Source: JAICJR01 sp963848495 (GTDB lineage: Bacteria > Actinomycetota > Thermoleophilia > Solirubrobacterales > Thermoleophilaceae). From it: a stretch of DNA of 64,000 nucleotides. Position 1 is the stretch's first letter, and every line of letters begins with the position of its first letter. Below, piece after piece: positions 25,335 to 34,224 of this stretch. The stretch spans positions 310,001-374,000 of the forward strand of contig CAWKDV010000001.1 of NCBI GenBank assembly GCA_963848495.1. The letters run 5' to 3'. The notes below the pieces were generated by a model. The model ran no database searches. It saw nothing but the letters and a program-made list of their open reading frames with translations, and was not told where the DNA came from. Both the position numbers and the translations under genes were made by a program.

Positions 25335-25949
25335 TCAACCGCGGCGCTTGAGCTCTATCCCCTCTAACACGTGCGCAACGGTCTCGCACGAATCAATCGC
25401 CTGTTCCAGCGACTCGAAGATGTCCTTCCAGCGGATCACCACCATCGGGTCGGTGCCGCTCTTGAAGAGCGAGGCGATCGCCTCGCGGGAGATCCGGTCG
25501 CCCTCGTTCTCCAGGCGGTGGATCTCGACGAGCTGCGAGGAGATGTCGTCGCCCTGGCGCAGCAGCGAGAGCGCGCTGCGCACGGCGGCCGCAGCGCCGG
25601 CCAGCACCTCGGCCAGCTCCTCGGCCTGCACCATCGGCGCCTCCACCGCGTAGAGCTCGAGCGAGTCGGCGGTCTCCTCGGCGAAGTCCACGACGTCGTC
25701 GAGCGCGCGCGCCAGCTCGTAGGCGTCGCCGCGATCGAGCTTCGTGCCGTTGCCGAGCCGGTGGATGATGTCGTGGGTGATGCGGTCACCCTCCTGCTCG
25801 CAGATGAGGATGTCGCGCGCGAGGGCGGAGCGCTCGGGGAACTCGGTCATCAGCTCCCGCAGGAGCGTCCCGGTGCGCTCGACGTTCCGGCCCGACTCCT
25901 CGAACAGGCCCAGCAGGGCATCGTCGTGCGAGGAGCGTCGCCTGCTCAT
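25335..25949 (-). CDS. DUF47/PhoU-like phosphate transport regulator
   Basis: A 204-aa all-helical protein of the DUF47 (PhoU-like) family. EQEGDRITHDIIHRLGNG and ENEGDRISREAIASLFKSG are the two E-x3-D metal-binding repeats characteristic of PhoU-type bundles. Such proteins usually accompany PiT phosphate transporters; no pit gene is in view. The start overlaps the response regulator stop by 4 nt (ATGA), so it is translated with that regulator and probably modulates the phosphate response. Confidence 0.9.
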   Translation of the reverse strand: MSRRRSSHDDALLGLFEESGRNVERTGTLLRELMTEFPERSALARDILICEQEGDRITHDIIHRLGNGTKLDRGDAYELARALDDVVDFAEETADSLELYAVEAPMVQAEELAEVLAGAAAAVRSALSLLRQGDDISSQLVEIHRLENEGDRISREAIASLFKSGTDPMVVIRWKDIFESLEQAIDSCETVAHVLEGIELKRRG

Positions 25950-26788
25950 TTGCCCGAGGTCACCTCGTCGCGGAGCTCGTCCGCGGGATCGGCGTGCTCG
26001 GGCGGCGGCTGGCCGTCGGACTGCTCCGGCTCGAAGCGGTAGCCGATCCCGAAGTGCGTGTGGATGTAGCGCCAGTCGGGCGAGAAGCGCTCGATCTTCT
26101 GGCGCACCTTGCGCACGAAGACGTCGACCGAGCGGTCACCGTGGACCATCGCGTAGCCCCAGACGTGCTGGTAGATCTCATCGCGCTCGAGCACACGGCC
26201 GCGTGCCTTGGCGAGCAGGTGGAGCAGCTCGAACTCGCGGCGGGTGAGGTCGATGCTCTGGCCGCCGACGAAGGCCTGGAACTGGTCGGCCCGGATCTCG
26301 AGCTCGCCGGCCACGAGCGGGGAGTCCTCGGCGACGCCGGTGGTGCGCTTGCGGCGGCGGACGATCGCCTCCACGCGCGCGATCACCTCCTGCGGGTGGC
26401 AGGGCTTGGTGATCCAGTCGTCGGCGCCGATGCGCAGGCCGCGCACCCGCTGGGCGACGGTGGACTGGCCGGTGCAGACGAGCACGCCCAGGCCGGGCAG
26501 CGCGTCGCAGATCCGCTCGAGGAACTCCCAGCCCTGCGGGCCGAGCAGCGCCAGGTCGACCACCACCGCGTGGATGCGCATCGACAGGAGCTCCTCCGCG
26601 CGCGGCGGCGCGGTGAGCACGCGGTGCTGCCAGCCCATCTCGCCGATCCGCTTTACAAGCACGCGGACGAAGCCGGTGTCCGAGTCGATGACTGCCAGTC
26701 GTATTGGGCCAGGCTGGACGCGCACGCCGGTTTGGCTAGAGAACGGGGCCGGCGCGAAGGTGTTCGCGACGGTCGAGTACTCCTGCAT
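25946..26788 (-). CDS. PhoB/PhoP-type response regulator (orphan)
   Basis: A 280-aa two-domain regulator. The receiver domain (about residues 28-150) has the phospho-acceptor Asp in AVVVDLALLGPQGWEF, the switch Thr in LVCTGQ and the conserved Lys in WITKPCHPQEV. The winged-helix domain (about 175-265) ends YIHTHFGIGYRFEPEQ. No histidine kinase gene is adjacent. The ATG at 26788 is used; the longer frame upstream would run through the shared promoter. It is divergent from pstS, across an intergenic region with two Pho boxes, so it is the natural candidate for the regulator that binds them. Its DNA-binding domain is paralogous to the protein at 11283. Confidence 0.9.
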   Translation of the reverse strand: MQEYSTVANTFAPAPFSSQTGVRVQPGPIRLAVIDSDTGFVRVLVKRIGEMGWQHRVLTAPPRAEELLSMRIHAVVVDLALLGPQGWEFLERICDALPGLGVLVCTGQSTVAQRVRGLRIGADDWITKPCHPQEVIARVEAIVRRRKRTTGVAEDSPLVAGELEIRADQFQAFVGGQSIDLTRREFELLHLLAKARGRVLERDEIYQHVWGYAMVHGDRSVDVFVRKVRQKIERFSPDWRYIHTHFGIGYRFEPEQSDGQPPPEHADPADELRDEVTSGK

Positions 26789-26831
26789 TCCTGGCGCAGT
26801 GTATTGGGAGGCCGCGCAGGGCTGAACCGCT

Positions 26832-26847
26832 TTCACGACTTCTTCAC
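26832..26847 (+). promoter_or_regulatory. Pho box, distal, in the pst promoter
   Basis: Two perfect TTCAC units at 26832 and 26843, 11 bp apart. They lie 44 bp from the response regulator start and 152 bp from pstS, and are exactly 66 bp (six 11-bp units) before the first perfect TTCAC unit of the proximal box, so both boxes share one helical phase. Confidence 0.7.
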
Positions 26848-26886
26848 AGGCAGGGGGAAGATCACCCCATCCGGGGGACGCGCCCG

Positions 26887-26935
26887 GCAACAAGTCATTC
26901 ACATCCTTTTCACAAGTCGGCCACACCCGGATAAC
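26887..26935 (+). promoter_or_regulatory. Pho box, proximal, in the pst promoter
   Basis: Five units at exact 11-bp steps: GCAAC (26887), TTCAC (26898), TTCAC (26909), GCCAC (26920) and ATAAC (26931). The two central units are perfect and the outer ones keep the final AC. The array ends 64 bp before the pstS start, a suitable position for activation. Confidence 0.75.
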
Positions 26936-26998
26936 AGACTGCCCCTGGCCAGATGGGAGCCTCGCGGCGACCGAACGCAAGCTATTGAAGGAGTCTCT

Positions 26999-28114
26999 GT
27001 GAAGTCACGCCAGTGGCTGGCGGTGGCTGTGGTGGGAATCGCCGCGTTGAGCGCGGCCGCCTGCGGCAGCAGCAACAAGAGCAGCAGCTCAAGCAGCAGC
27101 TCGTCGAGCGGCGGCGCCAAGATCAACGCGACCCTGAACGGAGCCGGCTCAACGTTCGCCGCACCGATCTACCAGCAATGGGGCAGCGAGAGCGCGCTCA
27201 AGGACCAGGGCATCACGCTGAACTACCAGAGCGTCGGCTCTGGCGCCGGCATTGCCCAGTTCACCTCCGGGACGGTCGACTTCGGAGCGACCGATCCGCC
27301 GATGAAGGACGAGGAGGTCACCGCAGCCCAGAAGAAGGGCGATCCCGTCCATTTCCCGATCGCCTTCGGCGCCATCACCGTCTCGTACAACCTGCCCGGC
27401 ATAAAGAGCGGCCTGAAGCTCGACGGCAAGACGCTCGCCGACATCTACTTCGGCAAGGTGAAGAAGTGGAACGACCCGGAGATCGCCTCGCAGAACTCCG
27501 GGATGAGCCTGCCGTCGACCACCATCACGGTCGTCCATCGTTCAGATGGCTCGGGCACCACGGCCGGGTTCACGGACTTCCTGCAGCGCTACAGCCCTGA
27601 GTGGAAGAGCAAGGTCGGCTCCGACAAGGAGATCAAGTGGCCGACGGGGACCGGTGGCAAGGGCAACGAGGGCGTGGCGGCCGCTGTCAAGCAGACCCAG
27701 GGCGCCATCGGCTACGTGGAGCAGGCCTACGCACTCCAGAACAACTTCACGTTCGCTGACGTGAAGAACAAGTCGGGCAGCTACATCGCCCCAACGCTGG
27801 CTTCGACGTCGGCCGCCGGTGACGGCGTGTCGGTGCCGGCGGACCTGCGCTTCACGGTGATCGACTCGCCGAACCCGACCGCGTATCCGATCGCGTCGCA
27901 GACGTTCATGGTCGTCTACAAGGACCTCTGCAAGGCGGGGCTCAGCGCCGCCAAGGCGAAGGGCATGGTCGCGCTGCTCAACTACGCCTTCGGCGAGGGC
28001 CAGAGCGTCGTCAAGCAGCTGTCCTACGCGCCGCTGCCCGCGTCGATTGCAGACAAGGCCAAGGCGCAGATCTCGACGTTGCAGTGCAACGGGAGCCCGG
28101 TTCCCGCGCCCTGA
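26999..28114 (+). CDS. pstS: Phosphate ABC transporter substrate-binding lipoprotein
   Basis: High-affinity phosphate-binding protein, 371 aa. A lipoprotein signal with lipobox LSAAAC is followed by a Ser-rich linker and the mature domain NATLNGAGSTFAAPIYQQW, in which the TF/S-rich loop binds phosphate; HRSDGSGTTAGFTDFL is the second phosphate loop. The GTG at 26999 is preceded by AAGGAG with a 5-nt spacer. It is the first gene of pstSCAB-phoU, downstream of two Pho boxes, so it is induced by phosphate limitation in all likelihood. Confidence 0.97.
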   Translation: MKSRQWLAVAVVGIAALSAAACGSSNKSSSSSSSSSSGGAKINATLNGAGSTFAAPIYQQWGSESALKDQGITLNYQSVGSGAGIAQFTSGTVDFGATDPPMKDEEVTAAQKKGDPVHFPIAFGAITVSYNLPGIKSGLKLDGKTLADIYFGKVKKWNDPEIASQNSGMSLPSTTITVVHRSDGSGTTAGFTDFLQRYSPEWKSKVGSDKEIKWPTGTGGKGNEGVAAAVKQTQGAIGYVEQAYALQNNFTFADVKNKSGSYIAPTLASTSAAGDGVSVPADLRFTVIDSPNPTAYPIASQTFMVVYKDLCKAGLSAAKAKGMVALLNYAFGEGQSVVKQLSYAPLPASIADKAKAQISTLQCNGSPVPAP

Positions 28115-29130
28115 TGGAAGCGGCCTCCCTGACGACTCGCGACGACCGCCTGACACTCAGGCGGTCGTCGCTGTCGCGCCTGCCGGACCGGGCGATGCGC
28201 TGGGTCTTGACCGGGCTCGCGGCGGCAATCCTGCTGCTGATCGGCTACTTCTTCGTGCGGCTCTACATAGAAGCCCGTCCCGCCTTCTCGAAGTTCGGGG
28301 TCTTTGGCTTCACCTTCAACAACGACTGGAACGTCACCAAGGACATCTACGGTGCGCTGCCGCTGCTGGTCGGCACCCTAATCACGGCCGCGACCGCATT
28401 GCTCATCGGCGTCCCGGTGGCCATCGCCGCCGCTTTGTATGTGACCGAGCTGTGTCCCCGTCGGTTGCGTGGCCCATTGACGATCATGGTCGATCTTCTG
28501 GCGGCCGTTCCATCCGTGGTCTATGGCCTCTGGGGCGTCTTCGTCCTGATCCCGAAGCTCAAACCGGTCGAGCAGTTCCTGGCTGACAAGCTCTCGTTCC
28601 TGCCCTTCGTCGGCGGTCACGTCGCCGGGCCCAACTACTTCATCGGCGGCCTGATCCTCGCCATAATGATCGTGCCGATCGTCAGCGCGATCAGCCGCGA
28701 GGTGATGGCCACCGTGCCGCCCGACCACAAGGAGGCCGCGCTGGCGCTCGGCGCGACGCGCTGGGAGATGATCCGGATGGCGATCCTTCCCTACTCGCGC
28801 GCCGGCATAACGGGTGCCGCCATGCTCGGCCTCGGCCGGGCGATCGGCGAGACCATCGCCGTCACGCTCGTCGTGGGCAACGCGGCGGCGATCGGCAAGC
28901 AGATCTTCGACCAGGGTTACACGCTCGCGGCCGTGATCGCCAACGAGTTCGGGGAGGCCGCGAACAACCCAGTCCACCGCGCGGCGCTGATCGCGGCGGG
29001 CTTGGTGCTGTTCGTGCTCACACTCGTGATCAACGCTGCGGCGCGCTACTTCGTGATCCGCGGAAGCCGCGGCGCCCGTTCGTCGAAGGATCCCGCCACC
29101 GCCACCGCGGCCGCTGGAGTCGGCGGGTGA
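28114..29130 (+). CDS. pstC: Phosphate ABC transporter permease PstC
   Basis: Membrane permease subunit of the PstSCAB phosphate importer, 338 aa, six helices. GTLITAATALLIGVPVAIAA opens the permease domain and the EAA loop that contacts PstB reads EAALALGATRWEMIRMAILP. The ATG overlaps the pstS stop by one base (TGATG), and the end overlaps pstA by 4 nt. Confidence 0.95.
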   Translation: MEAASLTTRDDRLTLRRSSLSRLPDRAMRWVLTGLAAAILLLIGYFFVRLYIEARPAFSKFGVFGFTFNNDWNVTKDIYGALPLLVGTLITAATALLIGVPVAIAAALYVTELCPRRLRGPLTIMVDLLAAVPSVVYGLWGVFVLIPKLKPVEQFLADKLSFLPFVGGHVAGPNYFIGGLILAIMIVPIVSAISREVMATVPPDHKEAALALGATRWEMIRMAILPYSRAGITGAAMLGLGRAIGETIAVTLVVGNAAAIGKQIFDQGYTLAAVIANEFGEAANNPVHRAALIAAGLVLFVLTLVINAAARYFVIRGSRGARSSKDPATATAAAGVGG

Positions 29131-30008
29131 ACGCCATCCAGGCGCCGGGGGCGCTGGCACCGATAAGCCCAGCGCGCGAGCGCAAGGACAAGCTGATGCG
29201 CGGGGCGCTTGCTGCCGGCACCGCGATCGCGCTGGTGCCGCTGGTGCTCGTCCTCTACTACCTGATCAAGAAGGGCGCCAGCGCGATCAGCTGGCACTTC
29301 TTCAGCAGCGACCCCACCGGCAACTTCCTGGGCGATCCCGGAGGCATCAAGAGCGCGATCCTCGGCACGATCGAGATCGTCGCCCTGGCGACGCTGATCG
29401 CGGTGCCCATCGGCATCGGCGTCGCTCTGTACCTGGTCGAGTACGGCAAGGACAGCCGCTTCGCCACCGTCGTCCGCTACTTCGTCGACGTGATGACCGG
29501 GGTGCCGTCAATCGTCTTCGGCTTGTTCATCTACATCACGCTAATCCTCAGCGGGAATTACGGCACCTTCGCCGGCTGGAAGGGGTCGATCGCACTGGCT
29601 CTTCTCATGCTTCCGATCGTGACCAAATCGGCGGAGGTAGTTCTGCTGCTCGTGCCTGACTCGTTGCGCGAAGCCGCGCTCGCGCTCGGCTCGCCGCGCT
29701 GGCGGGTGGTCGGCCGTGTGGTACTCCCGACCGCCCTTCCCGGACTCGTGACAGGCTCCCTGCTCGCAATCGCCCGCGCCGCCGGCGAAACGGCGCCGCT
29801 GCTCTTCACCGCGGCCATCGTCAACGGCACCACGTTCAACCTCGGGCAGCGGATGAACTCGCTGCCTCTCCAGATCTTCACGGACGTCGGTCAGGCTCAG
29901 GATAGGCTGGTCGCTCGAGCCTGGGGCGCCGCGCTGACGCTCGTGCTGATGATCCTGGTGCTTACCCTGATCGCCCGCCTGTTCTCGCGAAGGAGCCGCC
30001 TCTCATGA
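29127..30008 (+). CDS. pstA: Phosphate ABC transporter permease PstA
   Basis: Second permease subunit, 293 aa, starting with GTG in a GTGA overlap with pstC. The family hallmarks are GDPGGIKSAILGTIEIVALA, the helix TGVPSIVFGLFIYITLIL and the EAA loop EAALALGSPRWRVVGRVVLP. It ends in an ATGA overlap with pstB, so all three downstream genes are translationally linked. Confidence 0.95.
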   Translation: MNAIQAPGALAPISPARERKDKLMRGALAAGTAIALVPLVLVLYYLIKKGASAISWHFFSSDPTGNFLGDPGGIKSAILGTIEIVALATLIAVPIGIGVALYLVEYGKDSRFATVVRYFVDVMTGVPSIVFGLFIYITLILSGNYGTFAGWKGSIALALLMLPIVTKSAEVVLLLVPDSLREAALALGSPRWRVVGRVVLPTALPGLVTGSLLAIARAAGETAPLLFTAAIVNGTTFNLGQRMNSLPLQIFTDVGQAQDRLVARAWGAALTLVLMILVLTLIARLFSRRSRLS

Positions 30009-30874
30009 CCACCCGCCCGTCGACTTCGTCAGAATCGGGGGCGGTGGACTCCCCAGCCGGCACCCAGAGGCAGGAAGCGGACGCGGGGCGCTTTGCCCGC
30101 GCCGAGGTCACCGGCAAGCCGGGCCGCGCCATCTCGGTCAGCGACCTCAACGCCTGGTACGGCGAGCAGCACGCGGTGAAGAACTTCAACCTCGAGTACG
30201 AGGCCAACAAGGTCACGGCGTTGATCGGGCCGTCGGGCTCCGGCAAGTCGACGATGGTGCGCTGCATCAACCGCATGCACGAGGAGATCCCGGGCACTCG
30301 GGTCACTGGCAAGATCACGATCGACGGCGAGGACCTCTACGACAGCGGCGTCGACGTCACTGCCGTCCGCCACGCGGTCGGCATGGTGTTCCAGAAGCCC
30401 AACCCGTTCCCCACGATGTCGATCTACGACAACGTCGCGGCCGGCCCGCGCCTGACCGGCATGAAGGGCGGCAACCTCAAGGAGCGCGTCGAGCGGAGCC
30501 TGCGGGGCGCGGCTCTCTGGGAGGAGGTGAAGGATCGCCTGAACCGGCCGGGCATCGGCCTCTCGGGCGGCCAGCAGCAGCGCCTCTGCATCGCCCGCAC
30601 ACTCGCCGTCGAGCCCGAGGTGATCCTGATGGATGAGCCCTGCTCGGCGCTCGACCCGATCGCCACGCTGCGCATCGAGGAGCTGATCGACGAGCTCAAG
30701 CAGCGCTATACGATCGTCATCGTGACGCACAACATGCAGCAGGCCGCGCGCGTGGCCGACACCACCGCGTTCATGCTCGACGGCGAGCTGATCGAGTGCG
30801 ACGCCACCGACAAGATGTTCACGAAACCAGACGACAGTCGGACGGAGGAATACGTGTCAGGAAAGTTCGGCTGA
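30005..30874 (+). CDS. pstB: Phosphate ABC transporter ATPase PstB
   Basis: ATP-binding subunit of the phosphate importer, 289 aa. Walker A is GPSGSGKST (residues 75-83), the ABC signature LSGGQQQRL and Walker B VILMDEP with the switch histidine in IVIVTHNMQQAAR. The N-terminal 40 residues are a Ser/Ala/Gln-rich extension not found in E. coli PstB. phoU begins one base after the stop. Confidence 0.96.
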   Translation: MTTRPSTSSESGAVDSPAGTQRQEADAGRFARAEVTGKPGRAISVSDLNAWYGEQHAVKNFNLEYEANKVTALIGPSGSGKSTMVRCINRMHEEIPGTRVTGKITIDGEDLYDSGVDVTAVRHAVGMVFQKPNPFPTMSIYDNVAAGPRLTGMKGGNLKERVERSLRGAALWEEVKDRLNRPGIGLSGGQQQRLCIARTLAVEPEVILMDEPCSALDPIATLRIEELIDELKQRYTIVIVTHNMQQAARVADTTAFMLDGELIECDATDKMFTKPDDSRTEEYVSGKFG

Positions 30875-30875
30875 G

Positions 30876-31560
30876 ATGGAGACCCGCGTCGCGTTCAGAG
30901 AGGAGCTGCGCGAGCTGGAGGAACGCGCACTGCAGGGCCTCGACATGGTGGTGAACACGCTCGAGCGCACGATGGAGGCGCTCCAGCACCAGGACGTCGA
31001 GCTCGCCGAGATGGTGATCGTCGACGACGACCGCATCGACGGCCGCTACCTCGAGGTGCACCAGGGCATCCTGTCCCTGCTCGCCCGCCAAGCTCCCGTG
31101 GCCACCGACCTGCGGCTGGTGGCCGCGCTGCTCGACGTCATCAAGCATGTCGAGCGCATGGGCGACCAGTGCGTGAACATCGCCAAGCTGATCCCGCTCA
31201 CCGGCCACGACCCGCCGAGCGACCGCGCGATGCTGCGAGACGCTAGCCGAGATGGGCCGCCATGCAGGCTCGCTCGTGGAGCAGTCGAAGCGGGCGTTCG
31301 CCGACCGCAACGTCGACCTGGCGCGCGACCTCGTGGCGCGCGACGAGTCGATCAATCGCCTGCAGCGTGAGGTCTTCAGGCTCGCGATCGAGATCGGCGA
31401 CGATCCCGACACGCGCGAGTGGGCGATGACGATGATGCTCGTTGCCCGAGCGATCGAGCGCATCGGCGACAACGCCGTGGACGTCGGCGAGCAGACGGCC
31501 TTCGTGGTCACCGGTCTGTTCCGCGAGTTCACCGACGCGTCGCACCCCGCGGGCGTCTAG
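30876..31560 (+). pseudogene. phoU: PhoU phosphate signalling protein, +1 frameshift
   Basis: PhoU links PstSCAB to the two-component system and represses the response when phosphate is abundant. The N-terminal repeat (METRVAFREELRELEERALQ to GDQCVNIAKLIPLTGHDPPS) is in one frame. One extra C near 31236 (CTG-C-GAG) then moves the second repeat (ETLAEMGRHAGSLVEQSKRA to RIGDNAVDVGEQTAFVV) into the next frame. Both halves are full and well conserved, and joined they would give about 227 aa, the normal length. A sequencing or assembly error is therefore more likely than true inactivation. Confidence 0.85.
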
Positions 31561-31900
31561 GCCTCCAGTCTCGAGTCGCGGACCGGCCTGGCGAGCCCCC
31601 GTTCAGGTCGTCCGCCCATGGAGCCGCGCCCGTCTGCCGCAGAGGCGCCGAAGCGAGGTTGCGGAGCGATGAAGTTCCCGTGACTTCGGTTTGCGGAGAA
31701 ACCCGGATAGGGCCACGCAGGGTGCACGGTTGTCGTATGACAGCCATCTGCCGATCCTTCGAGATACGTCGATTAAATCGACGAAAAGCGATACAAGGAC
31801 GCGCGATGGACCCGATCTTGGTCCCAAAGCAACGTGCAGCTGGCACACACGGCCGCCGAGCCGGCGCTGGTATTCACACGAGCCACCGAAAGGACCTCAA
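31561..31900. other. Non-coding stretch between phoU and arsD
   Basis: About 340 bp without a supported gene. It contains one clear element, the 17-bp palindrome at 31767-31783. The sequence after about 31680 is AT-richer than the coding DNA around it and probably holds the arsDA promoter and leader. Confidence 0.6.
31767..31783. promoter_or_regulatory. Palindromic operator upstream of arsDA
   Basis: CGTCGATT-A-AATCGACG is a perfect 8-bp inverted repeat around one base, in an AT-rich stretch 118 bp before arsD. Its form suits an ArsR-family repressor site. It differs from the CACAACT operators of the sulfide locus, and no arsR gene is adjacent; ArsD itself could act here. Confidence 0.55.
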
Positions 31901-32284
31901 ATGAAGATCGAAGTGTTCGACCCCGCGATGTGCTGCTCGACCGGCGTCTGCGGCCCGAGCGTTCCACCGGCGCTGGCCCGCTTCGCCGGCGATCTCGAGT
32001 GGCTGACCGGCCAGGGAGTGGAGGTCACGCGCCACAACCTCGCCCACGAGCCGCAGGCGTTCGTGGCCAGCGAGCTGGCGCGGACGGCGCTCGCCGAGCG
32101 AGGCGAAGAGGCGCTGCCGCTGATCCTCGTCGACGGCGACACCGTGCTGAGCGGACGCTATCCGTACCGCAGCGAGCTGGCCTCCTGGGCGGGCCTGCCA
32201 GTCCCGAAGCGCCGGATCAAGCTGAGGGCTGCCGGACTGCCAACCAACGGCGGAGGCTGCTGCGGCGGCGGGGGTAGCTGCTGA
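31901..32284 (+). CDS. arsD: Arsenite metallochaperone ArsD
   Basis: Delivers arsenite or antimonite to the ArsA ATPase and weakly represses the operon; 127 aa. The metal-binding CC pair is in FDPAMCCSTGVCGPSV (residues 5-20), with the further cysteine at C18, the classic ArsD arrangement. The C-terminal GGGCCGGGGSC adds another cysteine cluster. The thioredoxin-like fold includes LPLILVDGDTVLSGRYP. An AAAGGA site precedes the ATG. Its stop overlaps the arsA ATG (TGATG). Confidence 0.95.
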   Translation: MKIEVFDPAMCCSTGVCGPSVPPALARFAGDLEWLTGQGVEVTRHNLAHEPQAFVASELARTALAERGEEALPLILVDGDTVLSGRYPYRSELASWAGLPVPKRRIKLRAAGLPTNGGGCCGGGGSC

Positions 32285-34044
32285 TGAGCGATCTCTCCGC
32301 CCTGCTCGAACGACCCACGCGCGTCTTGTTCTTCACCGGCAAGGGGGGCATGGGCAAGACCACGCTGGCCTGCTCGGTCGGGGTCGCGCTGGCCGCGCGC
32401 GGCCGGCGCGTGCTGATCGTGTCGACCGACCCGGCGTCGAATCTCGACGAGGTGCTCGGGACCGAGCTGGGGGAGCGCCCCCGTCCGGTCAACGGAATCC
32501 CGCGTCTCGACGCGGCGAACATCGACCCGGAAGCCGCCGCCCGGGAGTACCGCGAGCGCGCGGTCGGGCCCTACCGGGGAGTGCTCCCCGACGCCGCCGT
32601 GGCCAGTATGGAGGAGAGCCTCTCCGGCGCCTGCACGGTCGAGATCGCCGCCTTCGACGCGTTCGTCGGGCTGCTGGGTGACCCCCAGGCGACCGCGGGC
32701 TACGACCACGTCATCTTCGACACCGCCCCCACAGGGCACACGCTGCGGCTTCTCGCACTGCCGGCCGCATGGACCGGCTTCATCGACACCAACACATCCG
32801 GCGTGTCCTGCCTCGGTCCGCTCGCCGGTCTCCAGGACCAGAGGGACCTGTACGCCGCCAGCGTGCATGCGCTTGGCGACCCCGAGACCACCACCCTGGT
32901 GCTCGTAAGCCGTCCCGAGGTGACGGCCCTCGCCGAAGCCGAGCGCACACGTGAGGAGCTCGCCGGCGCCGGAATGCGACGCCAGATCCTCGCTCTCAAC
33001 GGCGTCTTCGAAGCCGGTCACAGCGCTGACGACACCGCCGCGGCCCTAGCCGAGCGCCAACGCGACGCACTCGCGACCGTGCCCGCCGGACTGGCAGCTC
33101 TGCCACGAGTCGAAGTCCCGCTGCTCGGCTTTGCGCCGATCGGCCCGGAGGCGCTCGCCAAGGTGCTTGACCCGACTTCGACCCTCACCGCTCCCCCGGA
33201 GCCGGCTGACGAGGAGCTGCCCGGCGCGCCGCTGTCAGAGCTGATCGACGAGCTCGAAGCCGCAGGCTGCGGCGTGATCATGACAATGGGCAAGGGCGGT
33301 GTCGGGAAGACCACGCTGGCGGCCGGAATCGCAACCGAGCTTGCTCGCCGCGGGCATCACGTCCACCTCTCGACGACCGACCCTGCCGCTCACGTCGCCG
33401 ACGCGCTCGGCGACGGGGTGGCGGGCGTGTCGGTCTCATGGATCGATCCCGCAGAGCAGACCCGCATCTATTCGCAGCAGGTGATGGCGACCGCCGGAAC
33501 CGATCTGGACGATGCCGGCCGCGCGCTGCTCGAGGAGGACCTGCGCTCGCCCTGCACGGAGGAGATCGCGGTGTTTCGAGCCTTTGCCGATGTGGTGGCC
33601 TCCGGGGAGGACGGCTTCGTCGTCCTCGATACGGCCCCCACCGGTCACAGCCTGCTGCTGCTCGACGCGGCTCAGTCCTACCACCGCGACGTCGCGCGGG
33701 GCTTGTCGGAGGTGCCCGACGCGGTCTCGCAGCTCCTCCCCCGGCTACGCGATCCGTGCTACACGCGGGTCCTGATCGTCACGCTGCCCGAGGCCACCCC
33801 CGTCCACGAAGCAGCCCGCCTGAGCGACGACCTCCAGCGAGCCGGGATCACACCGTACGCCTGGATCGTGAACCAAAGCCTCGCCGCCGCCGGCGCTACC
33901 CACCCGACCCTGGCCGCCCGGGCCCGCGACGAGCACACATACCTCTCCGAGGCCGCCGCCCTTGCAGAGCGCCTGGCCCTCGTGGCGTGGCAGCAACAAG
34001 CTCCCGCCGGCGACCACGGACTGCGAGCCCTGGTCGGCGCATGA
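32284..34044 (+). CDS. arsA: Arsenite-translocating ATPase ArsA
   Basis: The 586-aa duplicated ATPase that energises arsenite efflux. Two deviant Walker A motifs are present, TGKGGMGKTTLA near residue 20 and MGKGGVGKTTLA near residue 335, each followed by an ArsA switch region DTAPTGHTLRLL and DTAPTGHSLLLL. Metal-site cysteines lie in GACTVEIAAF, SCLGPLAG and SPCTEEIAVF. No arsB or acr3 efflux pore is in view, so the ATPase must work with a pore encoded elsewhere. It is translationally coupled to arsD. Confidence 0.96.
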   Translation: MSDLSALLERPTRVLFFTGKGGMGKTTLACSVGVALAARGRRVLIVSTDPASNLDEVLGTELGERPRPVNGIPRLDAANIDPEAAAREYRERAVGPYRGVLPDAAVASMEESLSGACTVEIAAFDAFVGLLGDPQATAGYDHVIFDTAPTGHTLRLLALPAAWTGFIDTNTSGVSCLGPLAGLQDQRDLYAASVHALGDPETTTLVLVSRPEVTALAEAERTREELAGAGMRRQILALNGVFEAGHSADDTAAALAERQRDALATVPAGLAALPRVEVPLLGFAPIGPEALAKVLDPTSTLTAPPEPADEELPGAPLSELIDELEAAGCGVIMTMGKGGVGKTTLAAGIATELARRGHHVHLSTTDPAAHVADALGDGVAGVSVSWIDPAEQTRIYSQQVMATAGTDLDDAGRALLEEDLRSPCTEEIAVFRAFADVVASGEDGFVVLDTAPTGHSLLLLDAAQSYHRDVARGLSEVPDAVSQLLPRLRDPCYTRVLIVTLPEATPVHEAARLSDDLQRAGITPYAWIVNQSLAAAGATHPTLAARARDEHTYLSEAAALAERLALVAWQQQAPAGDHGLRALVGA

Positions 34045-34224
34045 CACAGCTCACGCTCCTCGCGCCCCCCAACTCCCTGCGCACGGAGCACGGGCGCCGT
34101 ATGCGTCTAGCGCAGATTTTTCTCAGCGTGAAGTGATCCGTCGCGCGGGCTGACGCGCAACTGCCTACATCCGTCTGGCCCGCCTCGCCACGGGACCGGA
34201 GACCGTTCACACAAAGGAGTGGGC

